Source: Mucilaginibacter sp. 14171R-50 (GTDB lineage Bacteria; Bacteroidota; Bacteroidia; Sphingobacteriales; Sphingobacteriaceae). From it: a stretch of 64,000 bases of DNA. Below the pieces are notes generated by a model that saw only the letters and a program-made list of their open reading frames with translations, was not told the origin of the DNA and did no database searches. Positions 61,377 to 64,000 of this stretch are shown here, piece by piece; positions within the stretch are counted from its first letter, which is position 1, and every line of letters begins with the position of its first letter. Location: the NCBI RefSeq assembly GCF_010093045.1, contig NZ_CP048115.1:434001-498000 (forward strand), in the 5' to 3' direction. The position numbers were made by a program, and so were the translations under genes.

Positions 61377-62615
61377 ATGCCGGTAAAAACCACCTACAAA
61401 GAAAACATATCCATAGCGTTACAATCTATAGCCGGCAACAGGCTGCGGACTTCGCTTACGGCTTTAATTATCGCTATAGGTATCATGGCATTGGTTGGTA
61501 TATTAACCGCCATTGAGGGCATTAAGCAATTTACAAACGATGCCTTTGCAGGACTGGGGGCCAACTCTTTTACTATCCAAAACCGTGGCAGCGGCATTAA
61601 CTTTGGTAATGGCGGACACCGTAAAATCTATCCGGCAATTAATTACGACCAGGCCGAGCGGTTTTTAAAGCTTTATAAATTGCCAGCACGCATTAGCATA
61701 GACCTGAATGTAACGGGTACTGCCATTGCTAAGTATAACAGCATAAAAACCAATCCCAATATTTCGGTAACGGGCAGTAACGATAATTATTTATTTATAA
61801 AGGGGCATAAGCTTGCCTTAGGACGTAATTTTTCGTCGTCCGAACTTGAACACGGCGCCAACGTTGTTATTATTGGCGACGAAATAAAGGTCAAGCTGTT
61901 CAAAAACGAAGACCCTATAAATAAATCGATATTATTGGGCAGCAGTAAGTTCAGGATAATTGGTGTGGTTGCACCAAAGGGCAGTAACAGTTTTGGAGGC
62001 GATAAATTTTGTATTATCCCCGTACAAAAGGCACGGCAAATTGCTGCCACTTCGAAGCCATCATTTGGGATAACCGTAAACGTTAACAGCCCCGATGTGC
62101 TTGATGCCAGTATAGGCGAAGCTACATCGCTGATGCGTAATATACGCGGTACACGTATTGGCCAGCCTGACAATTTTGAAATATCCAGGAGCGACTCTAT
62201 CCAGCAGGAACTGTCAGGGCAGCTTACCGGTATTACCATAGCAGGTTTCGCCATTGGCGCTATCACCCTTATAGGTGCTGCCATTGGCCTGATGAACATT
62301 ATGCTGGTATCGGTAACGGAGCGCACCCGCGAAATTGGGCTGCGCAAAGCTATTGGCGCAACGCCATCGGTAATACGCAAACAGTTTTTAATTGAGGCGA
62401 TTGTTATTTGCCTTATAGGCTGTTTTGCCGGCATTATTTTAGGGATGGGTATGGGCAACCTTATAGCTGTACAAATCAGCGGCACTTTTATTATACCATG
62501 GGTTTGGCTGTTTTGCGCAGTAGGCTTATGTACTTTTATCGGCCTGTCGTCGGGATTTTATCCCGCACGCAAAGCGGCCCGGCTTGACCCTGTAGAGGCG
62601 CTGCGGTACGAGTAG
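61377..62615 (+). CDS. MacB/FtsX-type ABC transporter permease
   Basis: A 412-residue permease. An N-terminal helix (about 20-45: [20 protein letters not shown]) is followed by a ~220-residue periplasmic MacB-PCD domain and three C-terminal helices (about 285-315, 335-360, 375-395). The [30 protein letters not shown] segment (in part) is the FtsX-core signature. Such permeases act with an ATPase in efflux or lipoprotein/toxin export. No ATPase gene is adjacent, so the partner is elsewhere. Starts at 61377 because this gives the conserved cytosolic N-terminus. Confidence 0.9.
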   Translation: MPVKTTYKENISIALQSIAGNRLRTSLTALIIAIGIMALVGILTAIEGIKQFTNDAFAGLGANSFTIQNRGSGINFGNGGHRKIYPAINYDQAERFLKLYKLPARISIDLNVTGTAIAKYNSIKTNPNISVTGSNDNYLFIKGHKLALGRNFSSSELEHGANVVIIGDEIKVKLFKNEDPINKSILLGSSKFRIIGVVAPKGSNSFGGDKFCIIPVQKARQIAATSKPSFGITVNVNSPDVLDASIGEATSLMRNIRGTRIGQPDNFEISRSDSIQQELSGQLTGITIAGFAIGAITLIGAAIGLMNIMLVSVTERTREIGLRKAIGATPSVIRKQFLIEAIVICLIGCFAGIILGMGMGNLIAVQISGTFIIPWVWLFCAVGLCTFIGLSSGFYPARKAARLDPVEALRYE

Positions 62616-62628
62616 GAGATGCAATACA

Positions 62629-62750
62629 GAGAAGCAAGAGACAGGACAGAAAGATAAAAGATTTCTTTTTGAGTCTTGCTATTTAGTATTATTGTCCCGC
62701 CTCTACATCTTCGTCTTGTCTCTTGATTCTTACTATCTTGATTCCCTGCT
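62629..62750. repeat. Word-like quasi-palindrome (CAAGAGACAAGAC vocabulary)
   Basis: Left words GAAGCAAGAGACAGGACAGAAAG (62640 region) are mirrored by TCTTCGTCTTGTCTCTTGAT and CTTACTATCTTGATTCCCTGC on the right. It fills the spacer between the convergent permease and phosphatase genes and may act as a terminator-like structure. Confidence 0.65.
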
Positions 62751-63486
62751 ACAGCATTACATTTTTTAACGGATAATCAACTAATATCTTTTGCAGGTAG
62801 GGCGTAGTCAGTACGGCTTCAAACGCTGCTGCGTGACGAGGGTGGTGCATATCGCTCGAGATAAAATCAACCATATTATTATCTATCAGGTCTTCGGCCA
62901 TCTTTTTTGAATGTTTGCCGTAATAACCCGCAAGCGATATTGTGTTAAGCTGTAAGCTGCAGCCCCAGCTGTGTATCATTTTTAGCTGTTCCAGGCTCAT
63001 ATACCCGTACCTTTCGGGATGGGCCAGTATAGGTTTGTAACCCATATCCGTCATCTTTTGAACAATAGCTATCGTATTTGGCGGTTGGCTAACGAAAGAA
63101 AGTTCAAACAGTACGTAGTTATCTCCCATTGTTAAAACCTTGCGTTCTTCAAGGCGCTTTTCAAAAGTTTCGTCAAAATAATGCTCGGCTGCGGCTGAGA
63201 TATCAATATCTATGTTTTGATTCTTTAGTTCTGCCTTGAGTATCGCAAGCGCGTTAGCTATACTTTCGGCGTCGTTACGATAATAATCGATCATGATGTG
63301 CGGGGTGGCAATAATTTTCTTGATGCCCAGCGCCATCATTTTTTTTATGAGGAAGATGGATTCTTCTACGTTTTGCGCACCATCATCAATACCCGGCAAA
63401 ACATGCGAATGCATATCTGTTACAATCGAACTGTAGTCGAAATTAACAATTGGTTTAACTTCCTTTTTCTTAAAAAATCCGAACAT
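62749..63486 (-). CDS. CpsB/CapC-type tyrosine-protein phosphatase
   Basis: A 245-residue PHP-fold metal-dependent phosphatase. Metal ligands are in DMHSHVLPGIDDGAQN near the N-terminus, the His in FLIKKMMALGIKKIIATPHI, and the C-terminal SDMHHPRHA. HPERYGYM is also conserved. These enzymes dephosphorylate tyrosine kinases that control capsule and exopolysaccharide export. The following gene (dTDP-sugar dehydratase) supports a role in a polysaccharide cluster extending past the window edge. Start at 63484-63486 lies 3 bp after the neighbour's stop. Confidence 0.9.
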   Translation of the reverse strand: MFGFFKKKEVKPIVNFDYSSIVTDMHSHVLPGIDDGAQNVEESIFLIKKMMALGIKKIIATPHIMIDYYRNDAESIANALAILKAELKNQNIDIDISAAAEHYFDETFEKRLEERKVLTMGDNYVLFELSFVSQPPNTIAIVQKMTDMGYKPILAHPERYGYMSLEQLKMIHSWGCSLQLNTISLAGYYGKHSKKMAEDLIDNNMVDFISSDMHHPRHAAAFEAVLTTPYLQKILVDYPLKNVML

Positions 63487-63488
63487 CT

Positions 63489-64000
63489 TTATCGATTAGT
63501 GTATTGCTCATTGTAATAATCCTGGTAATGTCCGGATGTTACGTCGTTAAGCCATTCCTGGTTCTCAAGGTACCAGTCAACGGTTTTTTCAAGGCCTTCC
63601 TCAAAGGTTATAGATGGCTCCCAGCCCAGTTCATTCTTTAGTTTGGTAGCATCTATGGCATATCTTAGATCATGCCCGGCCCGGTCTGTTACATAAGTTA
63701 TCAGTTTAGCAGATTCCCCCGTTTCGCGGCCGAGCTTTTTGTCCATTATAGTACATAACAGCCTGATCAGATCAATGTTTTTCCACTCATTGTGTCCGCC
63801 AATATTGTAGGTGGTGCCCGCCGCTGCTTTATGAAAAATAACATCTATCGCCCTGGCGTGGTCTTCAACCCATAGCCAGTCGCGCACGTTCTCGCCTTTA
63901 CCATAAACGGGTACAGGCTTATTTTGCTTGATATTATTAATGGCCAGGGGTATTAATTTTTCGGGAAAATGGTACGACCCGTAGTTATTTGAGCAATTTG
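63489..64000 (-). CDS. rfbB: dTDP-glucose 4,6-dehydratase, truncated by the window edge
   Basis: The visible 170 residues are the C-terminal half of an SDR sugar dehydratase. They contain NCSNNYGSYHFPEKLIPLAI (read from the edge), VRDWLWVEDHARAIDV and TYNIGGHNEWKN, which match RmlB. It converts dTDP-glucose to dTDP-4-keto-6-deoxyglucose for rhamnose and related sugars. The N-terminal Rossmann part lies beyond position 64000. The frame runs open to the edge. With the phosphatase it indicates a surface-polysaccharide locus. Confidence 0.92.
   Translation of the reverse strand, partial: NCSNNYGSYHFPEKLIPLAINNIKQNKPVPVYGKGENVRDWLWVEDHARAIDVIFHKAAAGTTYNIGGHNEWKNIDLIRLLCTIMDKKLGRETGESAKLITYVTDRAGHDLRYAIDATKLKNELGWEPSITFEEGLEKTVDWYLENQEWLNDVTSGHYQDYYNEQYTNR

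Noticed and set aside
61787-62485. 232-residue frame opposite the MacB-like permease
   Set aside because: It is antisense to a well-supported membrane protein; hydrophobic stretches are mirrored artefacts.

Overview
The window reads as a chromosomal segment of a Bacteroidota bacterium of the Sphingobacteriaceae type (Mucilaginibacter/Pedobacter-like). The evidence is the -33 TTTG / -7 TAnnTTTG promoters, the near absence of Shine-Dalgarno sites, lineage-restricted families (DUF4835, BT_3928-like, DUF1599, Bacteroidetes-type BamD and omega) and many short palindromic intergenic repeats. The genus is an inference; no rRNA or tRNA gene was seen.

Layout. 205-8155: accessory metabolism (DoxX-like protein, GNAT/nitrilase fusion, RDD protein, two alpha/beta hydrolases, metallo-beta-lactamase-fold enzyme, thioredoxin, pyruvate oxidase, small ABM-like protein). 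8208-23569 (minus strand): the S10-spc-alpha ribosomal supercluster, rplC through rplQ, including secY, map, infA, rpmJ and rpoA, driven by a clear promoter just upstream of rplC. 23805-31255: a 7.7-kb block of unrelated genes (rhomboid protease, DUF4180, prephenate dehydrogenase, EVE protein, two VOC proteins, a toxin-antitoxin pair, a lipoprotein) separating rplC from rpsJ. 31323-34860: the str operon (rpsL-rpsG-fusA-rpsJ). The lipoprotein at the block edge is bracketed by a 111-bp direct repeat that duplicates the 3' end of rpsJ and its terminator.

34861-36081 is a gene-free stretch with a tandem array of about 5.6 copies of a 153-bp unit in an (ABC)(ABC) order. 36082-39600 is an envelope/CoA operon (bamD, rpoZ, coaBC, DUF4835). 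39762-48987 holds a TetR regulator, recJ, lptB, a GH3-like enzyme, two paralogous lipoproteins, folP and the coupled DUF1599/BT_3928/aroK operon. 49042-53479 is mostly minus strand: a GIY-YIG nuclease gene between inverted repeats, pyrR, a protein with four GFKPRF motifs, a DUF2442 protein, yebC and an SDR. 53712-64000 holds asd, a DJ-1/PfpI protein, dnaA, a methylmalonyl-CoA mutase large subunit without B12 domain, an A-type Fe-S carrier, a MacB-like permease, a CpsB-like phosphatase and the truncated rfbB.

The most unusual content is in the non-coding DNA. (i) Three palindromic elements fit almost flush between the stop codon of one gene and the start of the next. (ii) A GTCATTGCGAG...CAATCTC repeat occurs solo and as terminal inverted repeats around a GIY-YIG gene. 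(iii) About a dozen quasi-palindromic, word-like low-complexity spacers occur, each with its own vocabulary, even inside the ribosomal operons. (iv) The 153-bp higher-order array. (v) The rpsJ 3'-end duplication.
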